64,000 nt of DNA, taken from the NCBI GenBank assembly GCA_001556125.1, contig LSIG01000212.1, forward strand, positions 58,707-122,706, read 5' to 3'. The position numbers and the translations under genes were made by a program. Each line of letters begins with the position of its first letter. Position 1 is the first letter of the stretch. The notes beneath the pieces were generated by a model. That model was not told where the DNA came from. It did no database searches and was given only the letters and a program-made list of their open reading frames with translations. Source of the DNA: Rhizobiales bacterium CCH10-E5 (lineage in GTDB: Bacteria; Pseudomonadota; Alphaproteobacteria; Rhizobiales; Beijerinckiaceae). Positions 1 to 9,102 of the stretch are shown in pieces.

Positions 1-14
1 CAGGCCGGCCGACC

Positions 15-746
15 TTGGTGGATGCGGACGATGCGGCCCCCGCGCGGCGCAATCGCGTCAACCTGTTCGAGCTGGCCTACCAGCGCCTCGAGGAGATGCT
101 GGTGCGTTGCGAACTGGCGCCCGGCGGCTTCCTCGCGATGCAGGATCTGCAGGACATGACCGGATTCGGTCGCACGCCCGTCCACCACGCCGTCAACCGT
201 CTCGCCGCCGATACGCTCATCATCGTGCGCCCGCGCCACGGTTTGCAGATCGCGCCGATCGATCTCGCCCGCGAGCGGGTGCTGCTGCATCTGCGGCGCG
301 ACATCGAGCGCTTCGTAATCCGCCTCGCCGCCGAGCGGGCGGGCCCATCCCATCGCAACCAATTGCTGCACATGGAGCGGCTGCTGCGCGAGAAGCGCGA
401 CGGGCTGACACTGGCCGAGTTCAACGGGCTGGACCGCCGCATCGACCAGATGGTGCTGGCGGCGGCGGGCGAACCCTTCCTCGAACACACGCTGCGACCG
501 CTGCACACGCTCTTCCGGCGGATCGGATTCCTCTACCACACCCACATCGCCGAACAGCCGGGGCTCGCCGGCACGATCGACCATCATCTCGCCGTGCTGA
601 ATGCGATCGCGACCCGCCATGTCGAGCGGGCCGTCGCAGCCTCCGACGCCCTCATCGCCTTCGTCGAGACCATGTTCGACGAGATGGAAACACGGCTCGA
701 TCCGTCGTTGCTCGATTGCAGCGTCGAACCTCTTTTTAGCCCTTGA
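15..746 (+). CDS. GntR family transcriptional regulator, FCD domain
   Basis: Predicted DNA-binding repressor or activator of a catabolic operon. Residues about 18-82 form a winged helix-turn-helix (FGRTPVHHAVNRL recognition region). Residues about 95-225 form the helical FCD effector domain. Family FCD domains bind a metal with one Asp and three His; here the first His of the usual D-x3-H helix appears as Asp (LDRRIDQM), so metal binding may be altered. The readable start is a TTG at position 15; the window edge is so close that a start upstream cannot be excluded. It precedes a 2-hydroxyacid dehydrogenase and an amino acid ABC importer on the same strand, which it probably controls. The effector is unknown. 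Confidence 0.85.
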   Translation: MVDADDAAPARRNRVNLFELAYQRLEEMLVRCELAPGGFLAMQDLQDMTGFGRTPVHHAVNRLAADTLIIVRPRHGLQIAPIDLARERVLLHLRRDIERFVIRLAAERAGPSHRNQLLHMERLLREKRDGLTLAEFNGLDRRIDQMVLAAAGEPFLEHTLRPLHTLFRRIGFLYHTHIAEQPGLAGTIDHHLAVLNAIATRHVERAVAASDALIAFVETMFDEMETRLDPSLLDCSVEPLFSP

Positions 747-779
747 AGCAGCCTCACGCCTCGAACGGACCAGCCGACC

Positions 780-1760
780 ATGCGCATCATCTTCCACGGC
801 GAGAACGCCGCTTCCTTCAGCCAGGGCTTTGACGAACTTGTCGGCCCCGAGGCCGAAATCCGCATCCTGCCGGACGCCCTGGAAGCCGCAGCGGACCACG
901 AAGCCTATGCCGCGGCCGAGGCGATCATCGGGGTCAAGTTCGATGCCGGCCTGCCGATGCCGCGTGACCTGCGCCTTTTCCACGTGCCCGGCGCCGGCTA
1001 CGACGCGGTCGATCTGGCACGGTTGCCGCCACAGACGAGCGTCTGCAACTGCTTCGGCCATGAGCAGGCGATCTCGGAATATGTGATGAGCGCGCTGCTG
1101 TCCCGCGCCATCCCGCTCGCCGATGCCGACGCCCGGCTGCGCCGCGGCGACTGGGCCTATTGGGCCGGCTCGCCCGAGCGCGTCCATGGCGAGATCGCGG
1201 GGCAAACCATCGGGCTGCTCGGCTTCGGCCATATCGGCAAGGCCATCGCGAGGCGCGCCAAAGCCTTCGAGATGACCGTCCATGTCGCCAACCGCAGCCC
1301 GGTCGCGACCTCGGATCTCGTCGACCGTGCCTTCTGCCTCGACGAGTTGGAGGCCTTCTGCGGCTCGGTCGATGCGCTCGTCGTTTCCGTGCCGCTGACG
1401 GCCGATACCACCGGCCTCGTCGGCAGGGCCGAGCTGGCGGCGATGCGGCCCGGCGCGGTGATCCTGAATGTCGGCCGCGGCGCCACCATCGACGAAACGG
1501 CGCTGTTCGAGGCCTTGCGCGACCGCCGCATCGGCGGCGCGATCATTGACACATGGTATCGCTACCCAAATGCGGGGGAGCCTAATATTTTGCCATCCCG
1601 ACTGCCTTTCCATGAGCTTTCAAACGTTTTAATGACACCGCACATGTCGGGCTGGACCAGCGGCACCATCCGCCGCCGCCAGCAGGTCATGGCGGACAAC
1701 ATCAGGCGGTGCTTCTCCGGTACCGCTCTCGTCAACGTCGTGCGAGAAGGACGGCCCTGA
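780..1760 (+). CDS. D-isomer specific 2-hydroxyacid dehydrogenase
   Basis: NAD(P)-dependent oxidoreductase, 326 aa, expected to interconvert a 2-hydroxyacid and a 2-oxoacid in the cytoplasm. The Rossmann nucleotide-binding loop GFGHIG lies near residue 150. The catalytic Arg is in NVGRGATID and the catalytic His in MTPHMSG. The stretch before the His (IIDTWYRYPNAGEPN) departs from the common DVF-x2-EP pattern, so the substrate is probably not one of the textbook ones. The gene lies 33 bp after the GntR regulator and 79 bp before a binding protein gene, which suggests that it processes the solute imported by the following transporter. Confidence 0.85.
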   Translation: MRIIFHGENAASFSQGFDELVGPEAEIRILPDALEAAADHEAYAAAEAIIGVKFDAGLPMPRDLRLFHVPGAGYDAVDLARLPPQTSVCNCFGHEQAISEYVMSALLSRAIPLADADARLRRGDWAYWAGSPERVHGEIAGQTIGLLGFGHIGKAIARRAKAFEMTVHVANRSPVATSDLVDRAFCLDELEAFCGSVDALVVSVPLTADTTGLVGRAELAAMRPGAVILNVGRGATIDETALFEALRDRRIGGAIIDTWYRYPNAGEPNILPSRLPFHELSNVLMTPHMSGWTSGTIRRRQQVMADNIRRCFSGTALVNVVREGRP

Positions 1761-1839
1761 GTCCCGATCGCCAGCAAACCGGCCATTCGAAGCCGGGGCA
1801 CAAACACTTGCTCCCACGCCAAACCGAGGAAACGGCACC

Positions 1840-2643
1840 ATGAACCTGATGAAGCATCTCAAGATCGCCGGCACGCTGCTCGCGCTCGGCGCCGGCCTGC
1901 TCGCCGCCGGACAGGCCTCGGCGCAGACGCTGGCCGACATCACCAAGCGCGGCAAGGTGCGCATCGGCGTGCTGATCGGCGCCCCGCCCTATGGCTCCGT
2001 CGACTCGACCGGCAACGCGATCGGCTACGACGCCGACGTCGCTGCCCTCGTGGCGAAGTATCTCGGCCTGCCGATGGAGGTGGTTCAGCTCACCCCGCCG
2101 TCGCGCATCCCGGCGCTCGAGGCGAACAAGGTCGACTTCCTGGTCGCCACCCTCGCCCCGACCCCGGAGCGCGCCAAGGCGGTGATGTTCACCATCCCCT
2201 ACAGCGCCTTCCAGATGGGCATCTACGCCAAGAAGGGCACGCCCATCAAAACCTGGGCGGACCTGAAGGGCCGCAAGGTCGGCGTCAACCGCGGCTCCAG
2301 CGTCGAGCGCGAATTCGTCAACCGTGAGAAGGAGCTGAACCTTACCATCCTGCGCTTCGAGGACGATTCGACCACGATGCAGGCGCTGTTCTCCGGTCAG
2401 GTCGACGCCATCGCCGGCCCCGACGCCCAGGCTAACGCCGCCATCAAGGCACGCGGCGAGACCGAGACGGAGGTGAAGTTCTTCTTCGGCATGCAGCCGA
2501 ACTCGATGACCGTCCGCAAGGACGCCTACGAGCTGAAGCAGTGGCTCAACAACGTGATCTACTACATCAAGCAGAATGGCGAGCTGAACGCGATCTCCGA
2601 GAAGTGGGTCGGCGGTCCGCTGCCGACGCTGCCCACCTTCTGA
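1840..2643 (+). CDS. ABC transporter substrate-binding protein, polar amino acid family 3
   Basis: Periplasmic solute-binding protein of 267 aa. The N-terminus has a classical signal peptide (hydrophobic stretch at residues about 9-28, cleavage after GQASAQ). The mature part begins TLADITKRGKVRIGV, typical of the family that binds amino acids and related compounds. It is the first gene of a complete SBP-permease-permease-ATPase set. A 12-bp stem-loop with a T-run directly follows it, so the binding protein is probably made in excess over the membrane components. The ligand cannot be read from sequence; the neighbouring 2-hydroxyacid dehydrogenase hints at an amino or hydroxy acid. Confidence 0.9.
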   Translation: MNLMKHLKIAGTLLALGAGLLAAGQASAQTLADITKRGKVRIGVLIGAPPYGSVDSTGNAIGYDADVAALVAKYLGLPMEVVQLTPPSRIPALEANKVDFLVATLAPTPERAKAVMFTIPYSAFQMGIYAKKGTPIKTWADLKGRKVGVNRGSSVEREFVNREKELNLTILRFEDDSTTMQALFSGQVDAIAGPDAQANAAIKARGETETEVKFFFGMQPNSMTVRKDAYELKQWLNNVIYYIKQNGELNAISEKWVGGPLPTLPTF

Positions 2644-2654
2644 TCCCTGCACCG

Positions 2655-2686
2655 GGCCGGCGCGGATCCGTCCGCGCCGGCCTTTT
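2655..2686 (+). terminator. Intrinsic terminator/attenuator after the binding protein gene
   Basis: A perfect 12-bp stem (2655-2666 with 2671-2682) closes a TCCG tetraloop and is followed by TTTT. It lies between the binding protein gene and its permease genes, the usual place for partial termination that lowers permease expression. Confidence 0.85.
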
Positions 2687-2761
2687 CATGACCCGCGTCG
2701 AGCGCCCAACGGCGGTGCTCCTCGCACCCGGCGCAGCCCCTGAGCGGGGGAGGAGACCTCC

Positions 2762-3451
2762 TTGCAGTTCGACCCTGTCCTTGCCGAATCCGACCTGATC
2801 ATCAGCGGAATCGTGCTGACGCTCTGGCTCTCGGCCGCTGCGATCCTGCTCGGCTGCACGCTCGCCGTCCTGCTGGTGGCGCTGCGAACGCTGGCGGGCC
2901 GCTGGGCCGGCATCGTCGTCGACGCCTATGTCGAGCTGATGCGCAACACGCCCTTCCTGATCCAGCTCTTCATGATCTTCTTCGGCCTGCCCCTGCTCGG
3001 CATCCGCATGTCCGGCGTCGAGGCGGCCCTGCTGACGATGACGCTCAATCTCGGTGCCTATTCGACCGAAATCATCCGGGCGGGCATCGATTCCATTCAC
3101 AAGTCCCAGCTCGAGGCCGGGCTCTCGCTGGCGCTCTCGCGCCGCCAGGTCTTCCAGTACGTCATGCTGCAGCCGGCCTTCGCGCGGGTCTGGCCGGCGC
3201 TGTCGAGCCAGTTCGTGCTGATGATGCTGGCCTCCAGCATCTGCTCCTTCATCTCGGTGCAGGAGCTCTCGGGCGCCGCGGCGCTCGTCGAGCAGCGCAC
3301 CTTCCGCTCATTCGAGACCTACATCATCGTCACCGGCGTCTATCTGGTGATGGCGCTGTCGCTGAAGGTGTTCCTGCTCTGGCTGGGCCGCCGGCTGTTC
3401 CCGCAGGTCTCGGGCCTCGCCCGGCTCGATGCCAAGGCGGAGGCGGCCTGA
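2762..3451 (+). CDS. Amino acid ABC transporter permease (HisM/GlnP family)
   Basis: Integral membrane permease, 229 aa, with a hydrophobic segment at residues about 15-40 and several further membrane segments. The family signature ELMRNTPFLIQ (residues about 58-68) and the EAA-like cytoplasmic loop (EAGLSLALSRRQVF) are visible. The start is TTG at 2762, supported by a strong GGAGGAG ribosome binding site eight bases upstream; no better ATG is available. Its last base is shared with the first base of the next permease gene (position 3451), so the two are translationally coupled and probably form a heterodimer. Confidence 0.88.
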   Translation: MQFDPVLAESDLIISGIVLTLWLSAAAILLGCTLAVLLVALRTLAGRWAGIVVDAYVELMRNTPFLIQLFMIFFGLPLLGIRMSGVEAALLTMTLNLGAYSTEIIRAGIDSIHKSQLEAGLSLALSRRQVFQYVMLQPAFARVWPALSSQFVLMMLASSICSFISVQELSGAAALVEQRTFRSFETYIIVTGVYLVMALSLKVFLLWLGRRLFPQVSGLARLDAKAEAA

Positions 3452-4104
3452 TGCAGACCTTCGGTTGGCCAGAGGCCCTCTTCATCTTCCGGGCGGCGGG
3501 CTGGACCCTGCTTCTCACCGTGATCGCCTTCGCCATCGGCGGCGTCATGGGCGGCGCGCTGGCGATCATGCGCCTGTCGCGGATCGCGCCGATCCGCCAT
3601 TTCGCCTCCATCTACATCCTGGTGATCCAGTCCATCCCCGTGCTCATGGTGCTGTTCATGAGCTATTACGGGCTCTCGATCATCGGTATCGAGCTGCCGC
3701 CCTTCTTCGCGGCCTCGGCTTCGCTCGCCGTCTATGTCTCGGCCTATCTCGCCGAGATCTGGCGCGGCTCGATCCAATCCGTGCCGTTCCAGCAATGGGA
3801 GGCCTCGGCCTCGCTCGCCCATTCGCCGGCGCAGACCTATCGCTATGTCATCCTGCCCCAGGCGGTGCGCATCTCGCTGCCGCCGACGGTCGGGTTCCTC
3901 GTTCAATTGGTCAAGAACACCTCGATCGTCTCGGTCGTCGGCTTCGTCGAGCTCTCCCGCGCGGGGCAGCTCGTCAACAATGCGACCTTCCAGGCCTTCC
4001 AGGTCTTCTCGCTGGTGGCGGTGATCTATTTCGCGATCTGTTTCCCGCTGTCCCGGCTCAGCCGCCATCTCGAAAAGGTGATGAATGCCAGCCGTTCTCA
4101 TTGA
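3451..4104 (+). CDS. Amino acid ABC transporter permease (HisQ/GlnP family)
   Basis: Second inner-membrane permease of the importer, 217 aa. It has a hydrophobic helix at residues about 10-35, the LVIQSIPVLMVLF segment, the LAEIWRGSIQSVP motif and an EAA loop near EASASLAHSPAQTYR. It overlaps the preceding permease stop by one base and the following ATPase gene by 20 bases. The two permeases together form the transmembrane channel. Confidence 0.88.
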   Translation: MQTFGWPEALFIFRAAGWTLLLTVIAFAIGGVMGGALAIMRLSRIAPIRHFASIYILVIQSIPVLMVLFMSYYGLSIIGIELPPFFAASASLAVYVSAYLAEIWRGSIQSVPFQQWEASASLAHSPAQTYRYVILPQAVRISLPPTVGFLVQLVKNTSIVSVVGFVELSRAGQLVNNATFQAFQVFSLVAVIYFAICFPLSRLSRHLEKVMNASRSH

Positions 4105-4816
4105 CGACGTCCACAAGCGCTTCGGCGACCTCGAGGTCCTGAAGGGCGTCTCTCTCAACGTCGAGAGCGGCCAGGTCGTCGCGCTCATCGGCCGCTCGGG
4201 CTCGGGCAAGAGCACGCTGCTGCGCTGCATCAACGGTCTCGAGGCGATCAATTCCGGTCGCATCGAGGTCGCCGGCCATGTCGTCGACCAGGACCCGAAG
4301 AAGCTGCGCGAGCTGCGCAAGGACGTCGGCATCGTCTTCCAGAGCTACAACCTCTTCCCGCATCTGACGGTCGGGCAGAACATCATGCTCTCGCCGCGCA
4401 TCACCCAGAATGTGCCGCAGGACAAGGCGGCCGAACGCGCCCGCGAGGTGCTGGCCCAGGTCGGTCTCTCCGAGAAGTTCGACAGCTATCCGGACAATCT
4501 GTCCGGTGGTCAGCAGCAGCGCGTCGCCATCGCCCGCTCGCTGGCGATGCGCCCCAAGGTCATGCTGTTCGACGAGGTGACCTCGGCGCTCGACCCCGAG
4601 CTGACCGGCGAGGTGCTGCTCGTGATGGAGAAGCTGGCGAAGGACGGCATGACCATGCTGCTCGTCACCCATGAGATGAACTTCGCCCGCACCGTCGCGA
4701 GCACGACGGTGTTCATGCATCAGGGCAAGATCTGGGAGAGCGGCCCCTCGCAGGAGCTCTTCGGCAACCCGCAGACGCCGGAACTGCGCAACTTCGTCAC
4801 CGCCGGCACGAAGTGA
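4085..4816 (+). CDS. Amino acid ABC transporter ATP-binding protein (GlnQ/HisP family)
   Basis: Cytoplasmic ATPase of the importer, 243 aa. Walker A is GRSGSGKST (residues about 34-42), the signature is LSGGQQQR, Walker B is VMLFDEVTSALD and the switch His is in LVTHEM. Length and sequence match the polar amino acid subfamily. It is the last gene of the plus-strand operon and starts inside the end of the upstream permease gene. Confidence 0.92.
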   Translation: MPAVLIDDVHKRFGDLEVLKGVSLNVESGQVVALIGRSGSGKSTLLRCINGLEAINSGRIEVAGHVVDQDPKKLRELRKDVGIVFQSYNLFPHLTVGQNIMLSPRITQNVPQDKAAERAREVLAQVGLSEKFDSYPDNLSGGQQQRVAIARSLAMRPKVMLFDEVTSALDPELTGEVLLVMEKLAKDGMTMLLVTHEMNFARTVASTTVFMHQGKIWESGPSQELFGNPQTPELRNFVTAGTK

Positions 4817-4821
4817 GGTAT

Positions 4822-4847
4822 GCCGGCGTTCCCCGCGGAGCGCCGGC
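4822..4847. terminator. Candidate bidirectional terminator hairpin
   Basis: A 7-bp inverted repeat, GCCGGCG (4822-4828) and CGCCGGC (4841-4847), sits in the 42-bp gap between two convergent genes. It has no clear T-run, so support is modest. Confidence 0.35.
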
Positions 4848-4858
4848 CGTTAGGCCGC

Positions 4859-5821
4859 TCAGGCCGCCAGCGGCAGGGCGCCCTCCCGAGCGATGCCCGC
4901 CAGTCGCAGCGCCGCGCCGATCCGCGCGATCTCGGCCTCCGGCAGCTTCATCAGCGGCGGCCGCACCACCGCTTTGTCGAGCCGCCCGAGGAGCACCAGC
5001 GCCTCCTTCATGCGGTTGTGCATGTCGAGGAAGGGCGGGGCATAGAAGGCCTGCGACAGCGGCACGATGCGATCATTGACCGCCTGAGCCGCCGTCAGAT
5101 CACCCGCCTGGACCGCCCGCCACAGCGCCACCTGCAGATCGGCGATGACGCTGCCCGAGCCCGAGAGCAGCCCGTTGCAGCCGAGCGTCAGCGAGGCCAT
5201 CAGCCAGGAGGAATGGGTGGTGAGCACATTCACCGGGCGCGGCAGGGCCTGGAAGGTCCGGATGTGCTTCTCGTGCAGCATCGGATCGTTGGACCAGTCC
5301 TTGATCGCCGCGATCGTCGGCACCGCCTCGAACAGGGCGAGAAGCGTCTCGAACGGATAGCCGAGCCCGCTGCCCATCGGATAATGGAAGGCGATGATGG
5401 GCAGATCCGTGGCGTCGGCGATCCGCCGGTAATGCGCGATCGCCATCTCCGGCCGCAACTGCCCGCCCATCGCCATGCTGTTGGGCGGAAAGACCAGCAG
5501 GGCCGAGGCGCCCTCGCGCGCCGCCATCGCCGCCAGCCGGGCCGCCTCGATCGAGCCATCGGCATAGATGCCGTTGATCAGCGGCACCCGGTCGCCGACC
5601 TCGGCCAGCGAGGCCGCCAGGATCTGCTGCTGTTCGTCGAAGGAGCAGGCATGCACCTCGGAGGCATGGCCGTTCACGGTGACCGCGCTGACCCCGTCGA
5701 CCAGCGCGCAATCGCGCAGATGGCGGCGCGTCTGGCGCTCGTCGATGCTCATGTCGTCATGGAGTGCGAGCAGCGTCGCCGGGATCACGCCGGCAGGCCG
5801 GAAGTCCTTGAAGCGAGGCAT
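4859..5821 (-). CDS. DapA-family (dihydrodipicolinate synthase/N-acetylneuraminate lyase) aldolase
   Basis: Class I aldolase/lyase of 320 aa, TIM-barrel family. Members form a Schiff base with a lysine and cleave or condense pyruvate-containing sugar acids and related compounds. Visible elements are the family opening GVIPATLLALHDD, the GIYADGS and FPPNSM loops, the YHYP-like motif FHYPMGSGLGY (Tyr) and AAIKDWS, whose Lys (IKD) is the likely Schiff base residue. The start at 5821 (MPRFKDF) is chosen because the upstream extension of the frame reads against the adjacent SDR gene. It is the last gene of the TRAP/SDR operon, 23 bp after the upstream SDR. The true substrate is unknown. Confidence 0.87.
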   Translation of the reverse strand: MPRFKDFRPAGVIPATLLALHDDMSIDERQTRRHLRDCALVDGVSAVTVNGHASEVHACSFDEQQQILAASLAEVGDRVPLINGIYADGSIEAARLAAMAAREGASALLVFPPNSMAMGGQLRPEMAIAHYRRIADATDLPIIAFHYPMGSGLGYPFETLLALFEAVPTIAAIKDWSNDPMLHEKHIRTFQALPRPVNVLTTHSSWLMASLTLGCNGLLSGSGSVIADLQVALWRAVQAGDLTAAQAVNDRIVPLSQAFYAPPFLDMHNRMKEALVLLGRLDKAVVRPPLMKLPEAEIARIGAALRLAGIAREGALPLAA

Positions 5822-5844
5822 GGTCGTCTCCTGTTGTCGGCGCA

Positions 5845-6615
5845 TCAGTCGTTCCAGATGCCGCCCGTGACGCTGATCGTTTCGCCGGTGATGTAGTCTG
5901 CCTCGTCTGAGGCGAGGAACGCCACCGTCTTGGCGATGTCGGCCGGCAGACCGGCGCGGCGCAGCGGGATCGTCTTGGCGCGGTCCTTCGCGGTCGGCAG
6001 CCCTTCGGCCGCGCGCTGGATCTCGGATTCGTCGCGCATCTTGGTCTCGACGATGAGCCCCGGCGCGACCGCGTTCACCCGGATGCCGAACTCGCCGATC
6101 TCGAGCGCCAGCGACTGCGTCAGCGACACCACCGCGAATTTCGAGGCGCAATAGGCGCCATAGGCCGCCACGCCAGACTTCCCCATCCAGGAGGCGATGT
6201 TGACGATCGTCCCGCGGCGGCGCTCGACCATGCCGGGCGCGATCTGCCGCGTGACATGGAACAGCCCGTCGACATTGATGCCGAAGGTCGCCTTCCACTC
6301 CGCCTCGCTGGTCTCCAGAAGCTTGCCGACCTTGCAGATGCCGGCATTGTTGACGAGGATGTCGATCGGGCCCAGCGCCTCCTTCAGCGCCCCGATGCCG
6401 GCCGCGACCTCCTCGCGCGACGAAACGTCCCCCGCCGCGACCACGACACGGCCGCCCTTGGCGGAAAGCGCATCGGCAGTCGCTTGGGCCGCCGCGCGGT
6501 CGAGGTCGAAGATCCCGACCTCGCAGCCCTCCGCTACGAGTCGCGCCGCGATCGCCCGTCCGATGCCGTGCGCTCCTCCGGTGACGATCGCCTTGCGGCC
6601 GTTCAATCCATACAT
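5845..6615 (-). CDS. SDR family NAD(P)-dependent oxidoreductase
   Basis: Classical short-chain dehydrogenase/reductase, 256 aa. The cofactor loop is TGGAHGIG (residues about 12-19), the NNAG motif is present, the catalytic Ser lies in NIASWMG and the Tyr-Lys pair in YGAYCASK. The C-terminus TGETISVTGGIWND is typical. It is one of two adjacent SDR genes, 21 bp apart, in the minus-strand catabolic operon. It probably oxidises or reduces a hydroxyl group on the compound imported by the TRAP system. Confidence 0.88.
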   Translation of the reverse strand: MYGLNGRKAIVTGGAHGIGRAIAARLVAEGCEVGIFDLDRAAAQATADALSAKGGRVVVAAGDVSSREEVAAGIGALKEALGPIDILVNNAGICKVGKLLETSEAEWKATFGINVDGLFHVTRQIAPGMVERRRGTIVNIASWMGKSGVAAYGAYCASKFAVVSLTQSLALEIGEFGIRVNAVAPGLIVETKMRDESEIQRAAEGLPTAKDRAKTIPLRRAGLPADIAKTVAFLASDEADYITGETISVTGGIWND

Positions 6616-6636
6616 CTGTCAGTCCTGTGCCTTGGA

Positions 6637-7422
6637 TCAGCGTTCGATCTTGGGTTTGCGGTCGCCGCGGGCGGTCCAGCCGCCATCGACGACCATGACG
6701 GTGCCGGTGCAGAACGAGGCGTCGTCGCTGGCGAGCCAGAGCATCGCCTGCGCGATCTCGACCGGCTGGCCGAGCCGCTCCATCGCCTGGCGCTCCTCGA
6801 GGCCCCGGCGCAGTTCCGCGCCGTCCGGCCCGCTCAGAATGCGGGTGAAATAGGGCGACTCGATCGTGCCCGGCGCCACCGCATTGATGCGGATCTTCTG
6901 GTCGACATGGTCCACCGCCATGGCCCGCGTCAGCGCCGCCACAGCCCCCTTCGAGGCGACATAGGCGGCGCGGTCATGGATGCCGACATTCGCCACCGCC
7001 GAAGCCGTGTTGACGATCGCGCCGCCGCCCTGCCGCGCCATCACGGGGATCGCATGCTTGCAGCCGAGGAAGACGCCGTTGACGTTGACCGCCATCAGCG
7101 CGTTCCAGTCGGCCTCCGCCGTCGTGACCACGGTCCCAGCGATGCCGTAGCCCGCATTGTTGACGAGGATGTCGAGCCGGCCGTGATCGGCGACCGCTTT
7201 CGCGATCATCCCCGCGACCTCGGAATCCCGGCTGACATCGACCTGATGCGCCGAAGCCCGGCCGCCCTGCCCCGCAATCTCGGAGGCGACGCGCTGAGCG
7301 GCCGCGGCATCGCGATCTGCGACGATGACGGTCGCCCCCTCGCGAGCGAAGAGGACACCGGCTGCATGGCCGATGCCGGAGCCGCCGCCGGTGATGATCG
7401 CGATCTTGCCTGCAAGTCTCAT
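6637..7422 (-). CDS. SDR family oxidoreductase
   Basis: Second classical SDR of the operon, 261 aa. It has TGGGSGIG near residue 12, NNAG, catalytic Ser in NTASAVANV and the YVASK active-site Tyr/Lys. Asp in VIVADRD after the second strand suggests NAD rather than NADP. Its sequence is clearly different from the neighbouring SDR, so the two probably act at separate steps rather than being a recent duplicate. Confidence 0.88.
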   Translation of the reverse strand: MRLAGKIAIITGGGSGIGHAAGVLFAREGATVIVADRDAAAAQRVASEIAGQGGRASAHQVDVSRDSEVAGMIAKAVADHGRLDILVNNAGYGIAGTVVTTAEADWNALMAVNVNGVFLGCKHAIPVMARQGGGAIVNTASAVANVGIHDRAAYVASKGAVAALTRAMAVDHVDQKIRINAVAPGTIESPYFTRILSGPDGAELRRGLEERQAMERLGQPVEIAQAMLWLASDDASFCTGTVMVVDGGWTARGDRKPKIER

Positions 7423-7471
7423 GGCCTTGGCCTCCCTTCGAGGACCCCGCGACGATCCCGGCGCTCCGCGC

Positions 7472-8278
7472 TCACATCATCACCACGGGAGAAAAATGCT
7501 GATCGACCGCCGCCAGAAGGGCCTGCGCGACGATCCAGGACGATTTCGGGTTGGTCGGCGAGGGCTGGTTGGCAATCTCGAGCGACATCGTCCCGAACTC
7601 GCTGCTCGCCCTGACGACATGCGTGTTCCCGCTCGCAGCGGGATCGCAGACGACATCGACGCCCGTCGCCTCGAAGCCGGGCCCCGCCAGGGCGAGCGCC
7701 GCCGCGACGTTGAGGTTCTGCGGATAGCGCGCCGCCGCCTCGCGCGCCGTGCCCGAGAACAAGGTCACCGGCGCGGCGAGCGCAGCCGGATCATGGCCGA
7801 GGGCGCGCAACTCGGCAGCCCAGGCCGCGGGCGGCTTGCGCGATTCATAGCGCAGCTCGAGCTGCTTGGCGTGACGCACGGCCCTGACATAGTCGAGCCC
7901 GCCGAGTGCGCCGGAGGCGAGGAGGAGCCGCCCGCCGCCGCGGCGCGCCGCCGCGGCGAGATCGGCGTAGAGGGCGTCATCATGCAGCGCGCCGATCGAC
8001 GAGATCAGCACGGGCAGCCCAAGCGCCAGGCAGGCCGGCACGCTCTCGCGCACCGCCCCATGACCCGCCGCCTCGATGATGAGATCCGGCGCGAAAGCCG
8101 CGACCGCGTCGGAGCCGTCCAGGATGGGCATGTCCTTCGGCACGCGACCGGCCGAAGACGAACCCGGCCGCAGCAGCACGGCCAGCGCATAGCCGGGCTC
8201 ACGCGCCACCCTCAGCGCCTCGGCAATATCGCCGGCAATGGCGCCATAGCCGATGAGGACGACCCGGCGCGCGCTCAT
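7472..8278 (-). CDS. Aspartate dehydrogenase-like oxidoreductase (NadX family)
   Basis: NAD(P)-dependent dehydrogenase of 268 aa. The N-terminal Rossmann motif is GYGAIAGD. The C-terminal domain carries RYPQNLNVAAALALAG and SGNTHVV, signatures of L-aspartate dehydrogenase, including the proposed active-site His in NTH. The family converts L-aspartate to iminoaspartate/oxaloacetate; here there is no nadA or nadC nearby, so a catabolic role on an amino-dicarboxylate is more likely than NAD synthesis. The start at 8278 overlaps the upstream hydrolase stop in an ATGA, favouring it over an in-frame ATG at 8296. Confidence 0.82.
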   Translation of the reverse strand: MSARRVVLIGYGAIAGDIAEALRVAREPGYALAVLLRPGSSSAGRVPKDMPILDGSDAVAAFAPDLIIEAAGHGAVRESVPACLALGLPVLISSIGALHDDALYADLAAAARRGGGRLLLASGALGGLDYVRAVRHAKQLELRYESRKPPAAWAAELRALGHDPAALAAPVTLFSGTAREAAARYPQNLNVAAALALAGPGFEATGVDVVCDPAASGNTHVVRASSEFGTMSLEIANQPSPTNPKSSWIVAQALLAAVDQHFSPVVMM

Positions 8279-9102
8279 GCCAGTTCGCCGATCCATTCGA
8301 CGACCTTGGCCGTGAAGGCGTCGGGCCGCGAGACGGGGAAGAAATGCCCGCCCGAGTCGAGCAGGATCGAGCGCCCGCCCGGCAGCGCTGCCGCGAGTTC
8401 CTCCTGCAGGAAGGAGGGTACGATCATGTCGTCGCGCGCACCCAGAACCAGCGTCGGCATCGGCAGGGCGGCGATGTCGGCCGAGCCGTCGAAGGAGAGC
8501 AGCGCATCGATGCGTTCGCGCACGACCTGCCGGGCTTCCGGCGTGACGGGCGCGGCCGCGATGGCGGCCTCGTAGACGCCCCAGTTCGCCTCCAGCCAGG
8601 CCGGCGGATAGGAGATCAGGACGGCGGTTGCGGCATAGGCCTGCGGATTCTCGGCGAGAATGGCCCGCCGCGCCCCGAACAGCGCGCCCATATAGTGGCT
8701 CGGCTTCAGCCAGGTGGCGCTGAGGATCAACCCGTCGAGCCGCTCCGGCGCGATCCGCCCGAGCGCCTGGCCAATACAGCCGCCGGTGGAATGGCCGAGC
8801 AGCACGGCCCGTTCGACGCCCGCCGCGTCGAGCACGCTCAGGCAGTCGCGCGCGAGCTGATCGATCGTGCAGGGCGCATCGCCGCGCGTGCTCGCGCCGA
8901 TGCCGCGCTGATCGAACCGGATCACCCGGAAGGAGCGCGCGAGCGTCGCCGTAGTGCCTTTCCAGAACCCTGCCGTGCCACCGAGCCCGCTGACCAGCAG
9001 CAGCGCCGGTCCCGCCCCCTCCACGAACGCCTGCAGCACGGCGCCATCCAGCGTCGTGACGGTGAAGGCGCCGGACGCGCCGGTCGGAGACGCCGCGCTC
9101 AT
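8275..9102 (-). CDS. Alpha/beta hydrolase (RutD / 3-oxoadipate enol-lactonase-like)
   Basis: Cytoplasmic alpha/beta-fold hydrolase of 275 aa. The oxyanion region SGLGGTAGFW, the strand RFDQRGIGAS, the nucleophile elbow GHSTGG (Ser), the acid Asp in GARDDMIVP and the His in GGHFFP are all present. The start at 9102 (MSAASPTG) overlaps the upstream NIPSNAP stop in an ATGA, so a longer frame reaching 9252 is rejected. Relatives hydrolyse lactones, aminoacrylate or esters; in this operon it probably opens a lactone or ester intermediate. Confidence 0.85.
   Translation of the reverse strand: MSAASPTGASGAFTVTTLDGAVLQAFVEGAGPALLLVSGLGGTAGFWKGTTATLARSFRVIRFDQRGIGASTRGDAPCTIDQLARDCLSVLDAAGVERAVLLGHSTGGCIGQALGRIAPERLDGLILSATWLKPSHYMGALFGARRAILAENPQAYAATAVLISYPPAWLEANWGVYEAAIAAAPVTPEARQVVRERIDALLSFDGSADIAALPMPTLVLGARDDMIVPSFLQEELAAALPGGRSILLDSGGHFFPVSRPDAFTAKVVEWIGELA

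Noticed and set aside
5822..6298. N-terminal extension of the DapA-family gene
   Set aside because: The extra residues are antisense-frame sequence of the upstream SDR gene; MPRFKDF at 5821 matches the family start.
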